The notes below the pieces were generated by a model. It searched no databases and had not been told where the DNA came from. It worked only from the letters and a program-made list of their open reading frames with translations. DNA of 64,000 nt from Variovorax sp. OV700 (GTDB lineage: Bacteria > Pseudomonadota > Gammaproteobacteria > Burkholderiales > Burkholderiaceae_C). The stretch is taken from contig NZ_FNDR01000006.1 of assembly GCF_900099805.1 (NCBI RefSeq), positions 124,001-188,000 of the forward strand, in the 5' to 3' direction. Both the position numbers and the translations under genes were made by a program. Positions 35,915 through 44,781 of the stretch are shown one piece after another. How positions within the stretch are numbered: the first letter of the stretch is position 1; each line of letters starts with the position of its first letter.

Positions 35915-36100
35915 TTACACGCAACCGCCAGTCGTCGAAGTCAGGCAGGTGGTAACGCGATTGATGAAGGTCGTGAAGCCGCCGCTGTTGTCGGTAAGCG
36001 CCTTCAACGCAACGACCAACGCGATCGAGACGACCGCGATGATCAGCGCGTACTCCACCACTTGAGCGCCGGTCTCGTCCCGAAGGAATGACTTGATCAT
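35915..36100 (-). CDS. flp: Flp pilin (second tandem copy)
   Basis: 61-residue pilin: leader MIKSFLRDETG, then AQVVEYALIIAVVSIALVV, ending TCLTSTTGGCV. The mature part is nearly identical to the first copy at 36190, and the flanking DNA is also duplicated (about 273-bp unit), showing recent tandem duplication. AAGGAG lies upstream of the ATG. The prepilin cut by TadV after Gly11 is inferred from the family. Confidence 0.93.
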   Translation of the reverse strand: MIKSFLRDETGAQVVEYALIIAVVSIALVVALKALTDNSGGFTTFINRVTTCLTSTTGGCV

Positions 36101-36189
36101 GGAATTACTCCTTTTTCATTGAGAAGAATGCGGACTTGGCCAGTGAGCCGGCGAGCGTGGGGCGTACCCCGGCTCGCCCGCCCAGCCCC

Positions 36190-36405
36190 TTACACGCAAC
36201 CGCCAGTCGTCGAAGTCAGGCAGGTGGTAACGCGATTGATGAAGGTCGAGAAGCTGCCGCCGCTGCTGGTAAGCGCCTTCAACGCAACGACCAGCGCAAT
36301 CGAGACGACCGCGATGATCAATGCGTATTCGACGACCTGGGCGCCGTCCTCGTCGCGCAGGAAACCGCGGGTGGATTGGCCGATGGCCTGGAGAAAGTTT
36401 TTCAT
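36190..36405 (-). CDS. flp: Flp pilin (first tandem copy, long leader)
   Basis: 71-residue pilin with a longer leader (MKNFLQAIGQSTRGFLRDEDG) before AQVVEYALIIAVVSIALVV; mature end TCLTSTTGGCV. GAAAGGAAAG lies before the ATG. It is probably the main structural subunit by position, although any of the three could be. The 146-nt gap upstream (36406-36551) is AT-richer than its surroundings and may hold a pilin promoter, but I see no convincing -35/-10 pair. Confidence 0.93.
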   Translation of the reverse strand: MKNFLQAIGQSTRGFLRDEDGAQVVEYALIIAVVSIALVVALKALTSSGGSFSTFINRVTTCLTSTTGGCV

Positions 36406-36551
36406 GGTTCTTTCCTTTCAAGGTTTGAACAGTTGGGAATCAGGGTAAAAAGAATGACGTGGTGGGTAAGAAAGTTCATTGCGAGTAGTGGTGCTCTCCT
36501 TTCCATGTGAGACTCTGTGGAACAAATTCGAATTCGTAGAAGGGCGCCCGG

Positions 36552-36833
36552 TCACTTCGCCGAACCACCGATCTGGCCGCCGATGTTGATGACGTTCACC
36601 GCCGGCGGCGGCGTCTTGTAGGACTCCTGGTACTGCAGCATCGACTCGCGTGCTGCACGGCCGTCCATGCCCACCACCGGATTCCCGTCCTTGCCCGCAT
36701 CGGGGTTGAGCGTCATCTTTCTTTTGGCGTCGCGCACGGCATCGCCAAAGCGCGCGTCGTAGTTGGGGGTGACGTGGGAGCAGCCGGTGCCTGCGAGCAG
36801 CGTCAGCGCGAAAATGGTCGACTTGAAGAACAT
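36552..36833 (-). CDS. Small putative lipoprotein of the tad locus
   Basis: 93-residue protein with a lipoprotein-like signal (MFFKSTIFALTLLAGTGC; lipid-modified Cys at about 18). A polar remainder ends in PPPAVNVINIGGQIGGSAK. The lipobox is imperfect (GTGC rather than LAGC). It lies 11 nt after the secretin stop and 146 nt before the first pilin gene. By position it could be a pilotin or outer-membrane helper such as the RcpB/TadD-type accessory lipoproteins, but no sequence match to those is evident to me. Confidence 0.75.
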   Translation of the reverse strand: MFFKSTIFALTLLAGTGCSHVTPNYDARFGDAVRDAKRKMTLNPDAGKDGNPVVGMDGRAARESMLQYQESYKTPPPAVNVINIGGQIGGSAK

Positions 36834-36844
36834 GGTGGTGCTCC

Positions 36845-38347
36845 TTACTGGGTATCGCTGGCCGGTGCGACCGGGGCAGGGGTGCTGCTTTCGAGACTGC
36901 CATTCAGGTAGATCTCGGCGCGGCTCGGAACGACGTGGTTGTCGGTCGGAACGCGAGGCGATTCGCCGAGCGGCCGAACGAGGCGCGGCGTGATCACGAA
37001 CATCAGCTCGGTCTGGTCGTTTTGGAACTCGGTGCTGCGGAAAAGCGCCCCCATCACCGGAACCTCGCCGAGGCCGGGGTAGCGCTTCACGGTTTCGGTC
37101 GAGTTGCTCTTGATAAGCCCCGCAATGACAAAGCTTTGCCCGTCATTGAGCTGCACGGTGGTGTCTGCGCGGCGCACCGTCAGCGAGGGCAGCACGGCGG
37201 TCACGCCGCCCACGGTGGTGAAGGGAGAGCCCGTCTGCGACAGGTCCGACACCTCGGAAATCATCTTGAGATTGATCCGCCCGCCGTTGAGTACCGTGGG
37301 GGTAAATTTCACGCCGATGCCAAACTCTTTCTCTTCCAGCGTGATGGTCGAGCCGGCGCGGCCGTTGGAGTTCTGCGAAACGGGGATGAAGATCTTTCCG
37401 CCCGACAGGAAGCTGGCCTGCTGCCCGCTGATGGACATGATGTTGGGCTCGGCCAGGATGCGCACCAGGCCGTCGTCTTTCTGACCATCGATGGCGATGG
37501 ATGCACGGCCGATGCGCAGCGCCTCGACAAGGCCGGCACCGCCGCTCAAGAAGTTGGAGATCAGCGAGTAGGTGTTGAGCCCGCCACTGGCCGTGCGTTG
37601 CAGGCCGACGCGCGCACCCAGGCGGTCCAGCAGCGTCTTGCTGACCTCTGCGATCTTCACTTCGAGCATCACTTGCTGCGGCGCCGTCACGCGCATCAAG
37701 TTCACCACCTTCTTGCCGTCGGCGCCATAGGCCATGGCCAGACTCATCACGTCGTCGAGCTTGAGCGCATCGCTGATCTCGCCGGTGAGCACGATCGATT
37801 TTTCGGCGCTGCGCACACGGATGCGGTTTTCTTCCGGCATCAGCTCGGCGAGCTTGGACTGCAGCGCGCCCGGATCGATCGTCACGATGACGTCCTTGAT
37901 GTAGCAGGTGCCGTCGACGCTTTGCAGCACGACGTTCATCGAGCCCGCCTGGCGGCCGCGGAAGAACAGATCGGTCGGGCTCAGCAGCGTGACGTCGACA
38001 TCGGCGATGCCGTCGCCCGCGTTCGCCGCCGTGGCGGGGGCCGGGGCCGGCTGCCCCGCGGCTGCTGGTGCGGCCGCGCGGCTCGGCGGCTGGCCGCTGA
38101 CCACGATGCGCGCAACGCGCGCCTTCAGCGGAATGACCACCGACTTGCCGAGCACGGCGTAGGTCGGCTGGTCGTCCGGGATGATCGCGGTGCAGCGCCG
38201 GGTGGCAGGCGCGGCCGGTGCTGCAGCCGGGGTTGCAGCAGCAGCAGCCGGCGCCGCAGCCACCACGTCCGCGGCCATGGCGGGTGCCGCCAGCGTCATG
38301 AGTGCCGCCAGCAGCCAGGCGGGTGAAGAAGAAGAGAGATGTTGCAC
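36845..38347 (-). CDS. cpaC: Tad outer-membrane secretin CpaC/RcpA
   Basis: 500-residue secretin forming the outer-membrane channel for the Flp pilus. A signal peptide (LLAALMTLAAPAMA) is followed by an Ala/Pro-rich linker, the pilus-assembly N domain (VLGKSVVIPLKARVARIVVSG), a BON-like domain (IVLTGEISDALKLDDV), and the secretin core ending with LNDGQSFVIAGLIKSN, YPGLGEVPVMGALFRS and ELMFVITPRLV, the secretin signature. The start codon is GTG at 38347, with GGAGGAACC just upstream. The gene lies 24 nt after cpaB. Confidence 0.93.
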   Translation of the reverse strand: MQHLSSSSPAWLLAALMTLAAPAMAADVVAAAPAAAAATPAAAPAAPATRRCTAIIPDDQPTYAVLGKSVVIPLKARVARIVVSGQPPSRAAAPAAAGQPAPAPATAANAGDGIADVDVTLLSPTDLFFRGRQAGSMNVVLQSVDGTCYIKDVIVTIDPGALQSKLAELMPEENRIRVRSAEKSIVLTGEISDALKLDDVMSLAMAYGADGKKVVNLMRVTAPQQVMLEVKIAEVSKTLLDRLGARVGLQRTASGGLNTYSLISNFLSGGAGLVEALRIGRASIAIDGQKDDGLVRILAEPNIMSISGQQASFLSGGKIFIPVSQNSNGRAGSTITLEEKEFGIGVKFTPTVLNGGRINLKMISEVSDLSQTGSPFTTVGGVTAVLPSLTVRRADTTVQLNDGQSFVIAGLIKSNSTETVKRYPGLGEVPVMGALFRSTEFQNDQTELMFVITPRLVRPLGESPRVPTDNHVVPSRAEIYLNGSLESSTPAPVAPASDTQ

Positions 38348-38371
38348 TTGTGGTTCCTCCTGCGGGGGTGA

Positions 38372-39208
38372 TCAGAAGCAGTTGAGCGAGCGGGCTGCGT
38401 GTTGGATAACTTCCACGCACTCGGATTGCCGCATTGGGGCGGCACGCGGCACTCGCGCAGGGGCCGGCCGCGCAGCTACGGTGGTGGAGATCGGCAGGAT
38501 TTCCTTCTCGCCGAACAACTGGCCCTTGGTGATACCTGCGGTGGCGACCGTGGTCTTGTCCATCTGGTTGCGCAGCACCAGCGAGAGCGTTCCCACGCTG
38601 CGTGCGAGGTCGAGCTTTTCCGAGTCTTCGAGCGACAGCTCCAGCGTCACGGCACTGACCACCTTCGGCTTTGTCTCGTCGCGATTGGCCTCTTGCGCTA
38701 CGGCCAGCACCAGCACCTTTTCAAGCACTGTCTTGCTGATCTGGCGGCCCTCCTCGCCACGGTTCTTGTCTTGCTGGGCGTTGACCATCACATCGACGTA
38801 GTTGCCCGGCAGTGCAAAGCCCGCCACACCCACCACGTCGTTCACCCGGACGGTCATGGCGCGCTTGCCGCTCGCAATGACCGCCGAGAGCCCGCCCTGG
38901 GTTCCGACCGGCGCGAGCTTGCCCTCCAGAATGGCTTCACCGCGCAGCACGCCGACCTTGACCACCCGGTCTTCGAGCGACTTGGCGTCGGTGAACGATC
39001 CCGGCGGTAGCGAGCCGCTCGGCCAGTCGACCAGCGACAGCATCTGCGGGTTGACCCGGCTGCCCAGCTCGATGTCGACTGCGGCGACAACAACCTTGTT
39101 GGAGGCGATCCCGCCCTGTCGCGAGACCCATCCCGCCGCGTAGACTGCGGCGGCCAGACCAGTGAGGAGGGCCAGCAGCAGCAGCCCGAGTGCCTTGATG
39201 TTTTTCAT
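38372..39208 (-). CDS. cpaB: Flp pilus assembly protein CpaB/RcpC
   Basis: 278-residue periplasmic protein with an N-terminal membrane anchor (ALGLLLLALLTGLAAAVYAA). The SAF-type domain (VVVAAVDIELGSRVNPQMLSLVDWP) is followed by the RcpC region containing RAMTVRVNDVVGVAGFALPGNYVDV, standard for CpaB. These proteins link the inner-membrane machine to the CpaC secretin. It sits between tadV and cpaC, the conserved order. Confidence 0.93.
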   Translation of the reverse strand: MKNIKALGLLLLALLTGLAAAVYAAGWVSRQGGIASNKVVVAAVDIELGSRVNPQMLSLVDWPSGSLPPGSFTDAKSLEDRVVKVGVLRGEAILEGKLAPVGTQGGLSAVIASGKRAMTVRVNDVVGVAGFALPGNYVDVMVNAQQDKNRGEEGRQISKTVLEKVLVLAVAQEANRDETKPKVVSAVTLELSLEDSEKLDLARSVGTLSLVLRNQMDKTTVATAGITKGQLFGEKEILPISTTVAARPAPARVPRAAPMRQSECVEVIQHAARSLNCF

Positions 39209-39244
39209 GCGAATCTCCGAGTGCGGTGGGATGAAAATGGCGGA

Positions 39245-39829
39245 CTACACGTAGCCCAGTTGATGCGCCAGGACTTCTGCGACCGTCCCCACGCAAATGC
39301 AAATTCCGTAAGGCAGCTTTCCGATGGATTGCCGCGTGTCGATGGTTCCGTTGGGCCGGAGGCCGGCGATGCCTGACATCGCCATGCCGTTCACGGTGTC
39401 CTTCACGTTGGCCAGCATGTGGCCGAGGCGGCGCCGGTGCATGGCAACGATCAACGCCGCCGCGCCGCCCGCAATGCACGTGAAGAGAATCGCCAACAGC
39501 GTTTGATAGGGGCCGAGAAAGGCGCCAACCATGGCCATCAGCTTGACGTCGCCGGCGCCCATGATTCCCAACGCATAGAACGGCAGCATGATCAGAAGGC
39601 CTGTTCCCAGCCCACCCAATGCCTGCGTCGCGCCCACCAGCGGCGTGCGCGCTGCGAAGGTTCCGTAGATCACCGCGAAGACCATGCCGCCGAAGGTCAG
39701 CCAGTTGGGAATGCGATATGTGCGCAAGTCGCTGACCGCGGCCATCACCAGCAGGGCAAGGAGCCCAACCATGCGGAAATCCGTTGCCAGCATCGCCAGC
39801 AGCTCGAGAAAGGCATCGAATTCACGCAT
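39245..39829 (-). CDS. cpaA: Prepilin peptidase TadV/CpaA
   Basis: 194-residue aspartic protease with about six membrane helices that cuts Flp prepilins and pseudopilins. Both catalytic Asp residues are present: Asp34 in VSDLRTYRIPN and Asp94 in GAGDVKL. The short A24 form, without an N-methylation domain, is typical of TadV. It lies 43 nt after the 48-residue pilin-like gene and 36 nt before cpaB. Confidence 0.93.
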   Translation of the reverse strand: MREFDAFLELLAMLATDFRMVGLLALLVMAAVSDLRTYRIPNWLTFGGMVFAVIYGTFAARTPLVGATQALGGLGTGLLIMLPFYALGIMGAGDVKLMAMVGAFLGPYQTLLAILFTCIAGGAAALIVAMHRRRLGHMLANVKDTVNGMAMSGIAGLRPNGTIDTRQSIGKLPYGICICVGTVAEVLAHQLGYV

Positions 39830-39872
39830 GGACAGCTCCGTATGGCGTTGTTATTGATTTGCTGTTGCGCAT

Positions 39873-40019
39873 TCAGGCGCCGCGCCGTGCCGCAAGGAGC
39901 AGCAACAAACTCACGAACACCACGAGGGAACCGAGCAGCGCGAATTCCATGAACGACATGCCCGCGTCTTCCCGCAGCAGGTTCATGAAATTTCTTGGCG
40001 GCAGGTTGAACGGTTCCAT
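39873..40019 (-). CDS. Very short Flp-like pilin, first gene of the tad operon
   Basis: 48-residue protein starting MEPFNLPPRNFMNLLREDAG then MSFMEFALLGSLVVFVSLLLLL and ending AARRGA. The REDAG leader end, Glu five residues after the Gly, an aromatic next to it and a single helix fit a Flp/TadE-type prepilin without any C-terminal domain. GGAGA lies 6 nt before the ATG at 40019. It opens the operon directly before the peptidase gene. It may be a minor or priming pilin; function is inferred from motif and place only. Confidence 0.75.
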   Translation of the reverse strand: MEPFNLPPRNFMNLLREDAGMSFMEFALLGSLVVFVSLLLLLAARRGA

Positions 40020-40227
40020 GCGTGTCTCCAGTGGTGTGGTCGGCCGGCGCTGCTTGCTGCCCTCATCGGGCTCAAACGTTTCGCCGTGGGGTCACTGTAG
40101 AAATTGCGCCGCCTGGGCACATGAGCGGTGCGCCCCTTCTGAAGCGAGACAAGCGCCCCGCCCGCCCTGCCCGCACCCATGACAAAGCGCCTGCCCCAGG
40201 GCGGGCGAGCCATTGCGGCAAAAGAGG

Positions 40228-40262
40228 ACAAAAAAAGGGCCCTGGCATTGCGCCAGGGCCCT
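40228..40262 (-). terminator. Rho-independent terminator of the SDR gene
   Basis: Stem AGGGCCCTGGC (40236-40246) / GCCAGGGCCCT (40252-40262), 11 perfect pairs with an ATTGC loop. On the minus strand it is followed by a run of seven T. It ends transcription from the gene stopping at 40289 before the tad operon promoter region, 40020-40227, in which I see no clear promoter match. Confidence 0.9.
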
Positions 40263-40288
40263 GTGTAGCTACTGATCTATCTGCTATT

Positions 40289-40996
40289 TCAGGTGTCGAG
40301 CGTCAGATGCTGGCCATGCAGCGCCGCGGCCGCGGGCGATGCGAGAAAGCCGATGGTCTGCGCCGCGACGGCGGTCGACACCCATTCAGCGGGATTGGCG
40401 TCGGGCATGGCCTGCCGGTTGGCCGGCGTGTCGAGCACGCTGGGGGCCACGCTGTTGACGGCGACGCCGTGCGGCGCCGCCTCGGCGGCCATGGCTTCCA
40501 CCAGGCGCTGCAGCGCGCTCTTCGATGCGATGTACGCTGCCATGGCCGGCAAGCCGCGCGCCGCCACCTTGGCCGTGACCGCCACGATGCGGCCGGCGCC
40601 GTGCTCGATCATCGAAGGCAGCACCGCTTGTGTAACCGCCACGAAAGACCATGCGTTGAGATTCATCATGCGGTCCCAGCTTGCTCGCGTGAGCGCATGG
40701 GTGGCCTCACCCATCTCGAAGCCGCCTGCAATATGGACCAGCGCATCGATGCGGCCGAAAGCCTTGAGCGCCTGGCCCGCAAGCTCCGACATTTCCGACG
40801 CGGAAGTTACGTCCCCCGCCAGCAGCAGGTGCTGCGAATTGTCCAGGCCCGGAAAGACCTCGGCCAAGTGGTCGGCGCGGTGATCGACCAGCGCAAGGCG
40901 TGCGCCCTGCTCCAGAAAGTGCTGCGCCACTGCGCGCCCCAGCGCGCCCGCGGCCCCGGTGATCACAACATGAGGCATGGTGGTTGTATCTGTCAT
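40289..40996 (-). CDS. SDR-family oxidoreductase
   Basis: 235-residue short-chain dehydrogenase. The cofactor loop ITGAAGALGRAV (TGxxGxxG form) is near residues 11-22, with HIAGG in place of NNAG, and the active-site Tyr-Lys in AAYIASKSAL. Acidic Asp after strand 2 (LALVDHRADH) suggests NAD(H). The start at 40996 has AGGAGA 8 nt upstream. It is a single-gene unit with its own strong terminator, close to tRNA-Lys. Substrate unknown. Confidence 0.88.
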   Translation of the reverse strand: MTDTTTMPHVVITGAAGALGRAVAQHFLEQGARLALVDHRADHLAEVFPGLDNSQHLLLAGDVTSASEMSELAGQALKAFGRIDALVHIAGGFEMGEATHALTRASWDRMMNLNAWSFVAVTQAVLPSMIEHGAGRIVAVTAKVAARGLPAMAAYIASKSALQRLVEAMAAEAAPHGVAVNSVAPSVLDTPANRQAMPDANPAEWVSTAVAAQTIGFLASPAAAALHGQHLTLDT

Positions 40997-41072
40997 GGAA
41001 GATTCTCCTGGTGGAGGGCCCCCGGGGACCCGCAGATGATGGCCAATGCTAACGCCGCCGCGCACAAAATCG

Positions 41073-41100
41073 TTGAACCCCAGAATTTTTACGCTATACT
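41073..41100 (+). promoter_or_regulatory. Sigma-70-type promoter of tRNA-Lys
   Basis: TTGAAC at 41073-41078, 16-nt spacer, TATACT at 41095-41100, about 40 nt before the mature tRNA 5' end. Good match to the housekeeping consensus. Confidence 0.7.
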
Positions 41101-41140
41101 TGCGGTCTTGCCAAAAAACGCAAAACGTTTTCTAGTGCAA

Positions 41141-41216
41141 GGGCTCTTAGCTCAGTTGGTAGAGCAGCGGACTCTTAATCCGTAGGTCGAGTGTTCGAGT
41201 CACTCAGGGCCCACCA
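41141..41216 (+). tRNA. tRNA-Lys(CTT)
   Basis: 76-nt cloverleaf: acceptor GGGCTCT/AGGGCCC, D arm GCTCAGTTGGTAGAGC, anticodon stem GCGGA/TCCGT with loop CTCTTAA giving CTT (reads AAG, Lys), T arm GAGTG-TTCGAGT-CACTC. CCA is encoded. Confidence 0.96.
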
Positions 41217-41240
41217 ACCAACATCGCGGAAACGCTGAAA

Positions 41241-41273
41241 AGCCTGCTACCTCATCGGTAGCGGGCTTTTTTA
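41241..41273 (+). terminator. Rho-independent terminator after tRNA-Lys
   Basis: Stem AGCCTGCTACC / GGTAGCGGGCT (one G-T pair) with a 5-nt loop and six T directly after, 25 nt past the tRNA. Confidence 0.9.
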
Positions 41274-41304
41274 TTGGGCTGACCTCTCTTGAGACGGTTT
41301 GGCC

Positions 41305-41769
41305 TCAAGCCCGCGACGGCGTTGCACCTCGCAACATGGCCGCCCGCATGTCCTGCGGAACCTCAACCGCGCGATGGCTATCGAGGGACGTGGTCACAAG
41401 CACCTGCTTCATTTGCATGCGCAGTTCGCCGCTTGCCGCGTCGAAGCAACGCAACACGAGCGTCATGGAGCGCGAGCCCAGCCGCTCAACCGAAAGGCCG
41501 AGCGTGACCTTGTCGCCCATGCGGCTCACAGCGCGAAAGTCGGCCTCGAGCCGCACCGTTGGCAAGCCGATGCGCCGCTCGTTGATGAACGCGTGGTAGT
41601 CGATGCCCAGCCCTTCGCTCACCCAGTCTTCCACCAGCCCGTTGAGCATGACGAAGTACTGCGGATAGAAGACGATGCCGGCGGGGTCGCAATCGGAAAA
41701 GCGGATCATCCGCGGGCGCTGGAACTCGGCGCCTGAGGCTTTTTGTGGCTGCGCTGCTGCACTCGTCAT
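41305..41769 (-). CDS. Hotdog-fold acyl-CoA thioesterase (4-hydroxybenzoyl-CoA thioesterase-like)
   Basis: 154-residue hydrolase of aryl- or acyl-CoA esters. The family signature RFSDCDPAGIVFYPQYF is intact, with the catalytic Asp (Asp28) in DPAGIVFYP, exactly as in Pseudomonas 4-hydroxybenzoyl-CoA thioesterase. The start at 41769 (MTSAAAQ) avoids reading through the MarR gene. It is the last gene of the minus-strand catabolic cluster, 2 nt after the MarR regulator. It could release CoA from a pathway intermediate or clear dead-end CoA esters. Confidence 0.9.
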   Translation of the reverse strand: MTSAAAQPQKASGAEFQRPRMIRFSDCDPAGIVFYPQYFVMLNGLVEDWVSEGLGIDYHAFINERRIGLPTVRLEADFRAVSRMGDKVTLGLSVERLGSRSMTLVLRCFDAASGELRMQMKQVLVTTSLDSHRAVEVPQDMRAAMLRGATPSRA

Positions 41770-41771
41770 GT

Positions 41772-42299
41772 TCAGCCCTCTTCGCCCGAAGGCTCGCTGC
41801 GCATCACGTGCACGCGCAACTGCCCGAGCTGCGTGTGCATCTGCTTGACGGTCTTCATGTCGAGGCCCGAGAACATTTCGAGAATCCACTGCTCGTGTTC
41901 CTTGGCCATGGTCTCGAAGGTCGTGCGCCCCTTGGGCGTCAGGCTCACGATCCACGATCGGCGGTCGTCAGGGCTGTGTGCGCGCGCCACCAGGCCGTCG
42001 CGCTCGAGCTCGTCGGTCAGGCCGGTGACGTTGCCGCCGGTAACCATCAGGTAGCGCGACAGCACGCGCATCTTGAGGCCTTCTTCATAGCGGTAGAGCT
42101 GGGCCATGTAGTCGAAGCGTGCCAGCGAGATGCCGAAGCGCTCGCGCAGCCGGCGCCGGATCTCGGCTTCGATCTGCGTGGTGCTGGCGAGCATTCGCAG
42201 CCAGAGCCTGAGCATGGCGTGATCTTCGCGGCCGGCGCGGGCCTCGTGGCCGAGTTCTTCGGCATCGCTGAGTGCGGCATGCGAGGCATCGTTGCGCAT
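41772..42299 (-). CDS. MarR-family transcriptional regulator
   Basis: 175-residue winged-helix regulator. The DNA-binding region (about 75-135) contains RYLMVTGGNVTGLTDELERDGLVARAHSPDDRRSWIVSLTPKG in pieces typical of MarR: recognition helix, then the wing with DDRR. Its ATG overlaps the stop of the preceding SDR gene (TGATG), and it is followed 2 nt later by the thioesterase. MarR proteins in aromatic-acid clusters often sense aryl-CoA or the free acid and repress the operon; that role is inferred. Confidence 0.92.
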   Translation of the reverse strand: MRNDASHAALSDAEELGHEARAGREDHAMLRLWLRMLASTTQIEAEIRRRLRERFGISLARFDYMAQLYRYEEGLKMRVLSRYLMVTGGNVTGLTDELERDGLVARAHSPDDRRSWIVSLTPKGRTTFETMAKEHEQWILEMFSGLDMKTVKQMHTQLGQLRVHVMRSEPSGEEG

Positions 42300-43075
42300 C
42301 ACATCACCTCTCCGCCCGACACCGAGACCGACTGCCCGGTAACGGACGCGGCGCCGTCGCCGCACAGCCAGCGCACCGCGTCGGCCACCTCGGCAGGCTG
42401 CACGATGCGCCGCTGCGGATTGACGCTGGAGAACTCGGCCAGCGCGTCAGCTTCGCTGCGCCCGGTCTTGCCCACCACGTTGGCAACGCTCGCGCGCAGG
42501 ATGTCGGTGTCGGTGTAGCCAGGGCACACCGCGTTCACGGTGATGCCCTTGCGCGCTACTTCGAGTGCGAGCGATCGGGTGAGCCCGATCACGCCATGCT
42601 TGGCCGCCGAATAGGCCGCAACGTAGGCATAGCCCTTCTGGCCCGCGGTACTGGCAATGTTGACGATGCGGCCCCAGCCGGCCTCGAGCATGTCGGGCAG
42701 CGCCGCCTGCGCGCACAGGAAGCTGCCGGTCAGGTTCACCGACAGCATGCGCTGCCAGAGCTCGACCGAGGTCTTGAGAAACGGCGCGCTCTCGGCCGCG
42801 CCGGCGTTGTTGACGAGGATGGCGACCGGGCCGCGCTCTGCACGGGCCAGTGCAAAGGCCGACTGCACCGCTTGCACGTCAGCCACGTCGGCGGCGACAA
42901 CGCCGTGCCCCCGGCCTTCGAGCGTGGCTGCCACGCGCCGGAGCGCTTCGATGTCGCGCCCCAGCAGGGTCAATGTTGCGCCGTCCGCAGCCAGTGTGCG
43001 GGCAATCTCGGCGCCGATGCCGCGCGCGGCACCGGTGACGAGGGCATGGCGGCCAGTCAGTGAATTTGCGTGCAT
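42299..43075 (-). CDS. SDR-family dehydrogenase, 3-hydroxyacyl type
   Basis: 258-residue short-chain dehydrogenase with all standard motifs: TGAARGIG (14-21), LVNNAG, catalytic Ser in NIASTAG, YSAAKHG, and CPGYTDTD. It resembles 3-hydroxybutyrate or 3-hydroxyacyl-CoA dehydrogenases, fitting a beta-oxidation-like step. The stop overlaps the MarR start by 1 nt. About 90 nt separate it from the upstream ligase gene. Confidence 0.9.
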   Translation of the reverse strand: MHANSLTGRHALVTGAARGIGAEIARTLAADGATLTLLGRDIEALRRVAATLEGRGHGVVAADVADVQAVQSAFALARAERGPVAILVNNAGAAESAPFLKTSVELWQRMLSVNLTGSFLCAQAALPDMLEAGWGRIVNIASTAGQKGYAYVAAYSAAKHGVIGLTRSLALEVARKGITVNAVCPGYTDTDILRASVANVVGKTGRSEADALAEFSSVNPQRRIVQPAEVADAVRWLCGDGAASVTGQSVSVSGGEVM

Positions 43076-43164
43076 ACCTGAAATGTTTAGTTCTGAATGA
43101 TTTTAGCGATTGTGCCTCGTCGCCTTTTCAACCCGTGAACTCGCCGCAAACGGGCGGACGAAAC

Positions 43165-44781
43165 TCATGCCGCCTTGGCCGCCGGACGAGCGGCCGGCCC
43201 GCGGTCCCAGGTCTGCGCGCTGACGCCGCGCTCGCGCAGCTTGAACTTCTGCACCTTGCCGTTCTCGGTGCGCGGCAGGTCTTGCAGCACGTCGATGTAG
43301 CGGGGCACCGCGAAGTAAGGCAGCCGGCTCTCGCAGAAGCGAACCAGTTCGGCGGGGTCGATGCGCTCGCCGTCGCGCGGCACCAGCGCGGCCATCACCT
43401 CGTCTTCGGCCAGCTCGGATTGCACCGGATACACGGCGCAGGAGGCCACCGAGGAGTGGCTCAGCAGCACCTGCTCGACCTCGAACGACGAGATGTTTTC
43501 GCCGCGCCTGCGGATTGCGTCCTTGATGCGGTCGACAAACCGGAAGGCTCCGTCGGCATCGCGCACCACGCGGTCACCGGTGTGGAACCAGAGGTTGCGC
43601 CAGGCCTCGACCGTTTTCTCGGGCATGTTGAAGTAGCCGCTCGCGAAGGCGTGCGGCTCGTCGGCGCGCAGCAGCAGTTCGCCGGCTTCTCCGGCGGGCA
43701 GTTCCGCATCGCTTTCGTCGGCCACGCGCGCCTGAAAGCCGGGCCGAAGCCATCCCATCACGCCGCCGCGCGGCGAGTCCGGCGCCGTGGCAATGGCAAA
43801 GTTGGTTTCGGTGGAGCCGTAGCCTTCGAGCAGGCGAACACCGGTGCGCTCGAAAAAGGTCTTGCCCGCGGCGTCGGGCACGCCCGGGCCGAGCCCGGTG
43901 CGCACGCGGTGATTGCGCTCTGCCTCGCCCGCGGGCTGCGCAAGCAGTATCGGAACCATGGCGCCCAGCAGGTAGACCACGGTGGCGCCGTTCGCACGCA
44001 TCGAGGGCCAGAAGCCGGACGCCGAGAAACGCGTTTCGAAGACGACCTCGGAACTCGTGAGCGCGGCCTGCGCAAAGGTGTTGAGTGCATTGATGTGAAA
44101 GAGCGGCAAGGTGGTGCACAGCACGTCGTCCGCGCCTACGCCAAGCACCTCCGCGCTGTTCACGCCCCACCAGAAATACTGCGCGTGCGGACAGATCACG
44201 CCCTTGGCCGGTCCGGTGGTGCCAGAGGTATACAGGATGGCGAGCGAGTCGCCGGGGTGCACATCGGCGGGCGGAATGGCTGGCCCGCCAGCGGGATAGG
44301 CGCGCACGCGCACGCCGGCCGGCGGCTGCCATGCGGCGCCGCTGCCCGCCGGCGCATCGCCGACGACCCAGATTTCCTCGAGCTTCGTCTGCGCAAGGTC
44401 CGCAGTCTGCAGGCGTTCCAAAAAGCCGACTTCGATGACCAGCAGCTTTGCCTCGCTGTGCGCCAGGAAGTACTCGATCTGAGGCCCCATGGAGGCGGTG
44501 TTGACCGGCACCGTGGAAGCGCCGAGCCAGCCGGCCCCCAGAAAGGTTTCGAGAAACTCGATGCGATTGCCGCACATCACGGCGATACGGTCACCGCGCT
44601 GGACGCCGGCTTGCGCCAGCACGGCCGCTCGCACGCCCGCCGCTTCGGCCGCATCGGAATGCGACCACTGGCGGCCCGCGATGCGCAGCAGCGGGCGCGA
44701 GCCGAACAGCGCCGCCTGCCGACGCAACATGTCGGGCAAAGTACGTTGAACGGGCGGCACCGCGCGCGGGTCATTCGTCAT
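43165..44781 (-). CDS. Acyl/aryl-CoA ligase (AMP-binding)
   Basis: 538-residue adenylate-forming enzyme that would activate a carboxylic acid with ATP and CoA. Motifs: [12 protein letters not shown] (P-loop, A3), EGYGSTETN (A5), [12 protein letters not shown] (A7/A8), [17 protein letters not shown], and the C-terminal Lys in [10 protein letters not shown] (A10). The start at 44781 overlaps the end of livF by 11 nt. Placed at the end of the transporter genes, it probably traps the imported acid as a CoA thioester. This is the first of two ligases in the cluster. Confidence 0.92.
   Translation of the reverse strand: MTNDPRAVPPVQRTLPDMLRRQAALFGSRPLLRIAGRQWSHSDAAEAAGVRAAVLAQAGVQRGDRIAVMCGNRIEFLETFLGAGWLGASTVPVNTASMGPQIEYFLAHSEAKLLVIEVGFLERLQTADLAQTKLEEIWVVGDAPAGSGAAWQPPAGVRVRAYPAGGPAIPPADVHPGDSLAILYTSGTTGPAKGVICPHAQYFWWGVNSAEVLGVGADDVLCTTLPLFHINALNTFAQAALTSSEVVFETRFSASGFWPSMRANGATVVYLLGAMVPILLAQPAGEAERNHRVRTGLGPGVPDAAGKTFFERTGVRLLEGYGSTETNFAIATAPDSPRGGVMGWLRPGFQARVADESDAELPAGEAGELLLRADEPHAFASGYFNMPEKTVEAWRNLWFHTGDRVVRDADGAFRFVDRIKDAIRRRGENISSFEVEQVLLSHSSVASCAVYPVQSELAEDEVMAALVPRDGERIDPAELVRFCESRLPYFAVPRYIDVLQDLPRTENGKVQKFKLRERGVSAQTWDRGPAARPAAKAA

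Noticed and set aside
36402..36506. 34-codon frame overlapping the first flp start by ATGA
   Set aside because: No ribosome site at a useful distance and no recognisable sequence; the overlap is probably chance.
40130..40200. Sigma-54-like GG...GC pattern before the tad operon
   Set aside because: The spacing and the TTGCA half do not match the consensus; GC-rich background gives such hits easily.
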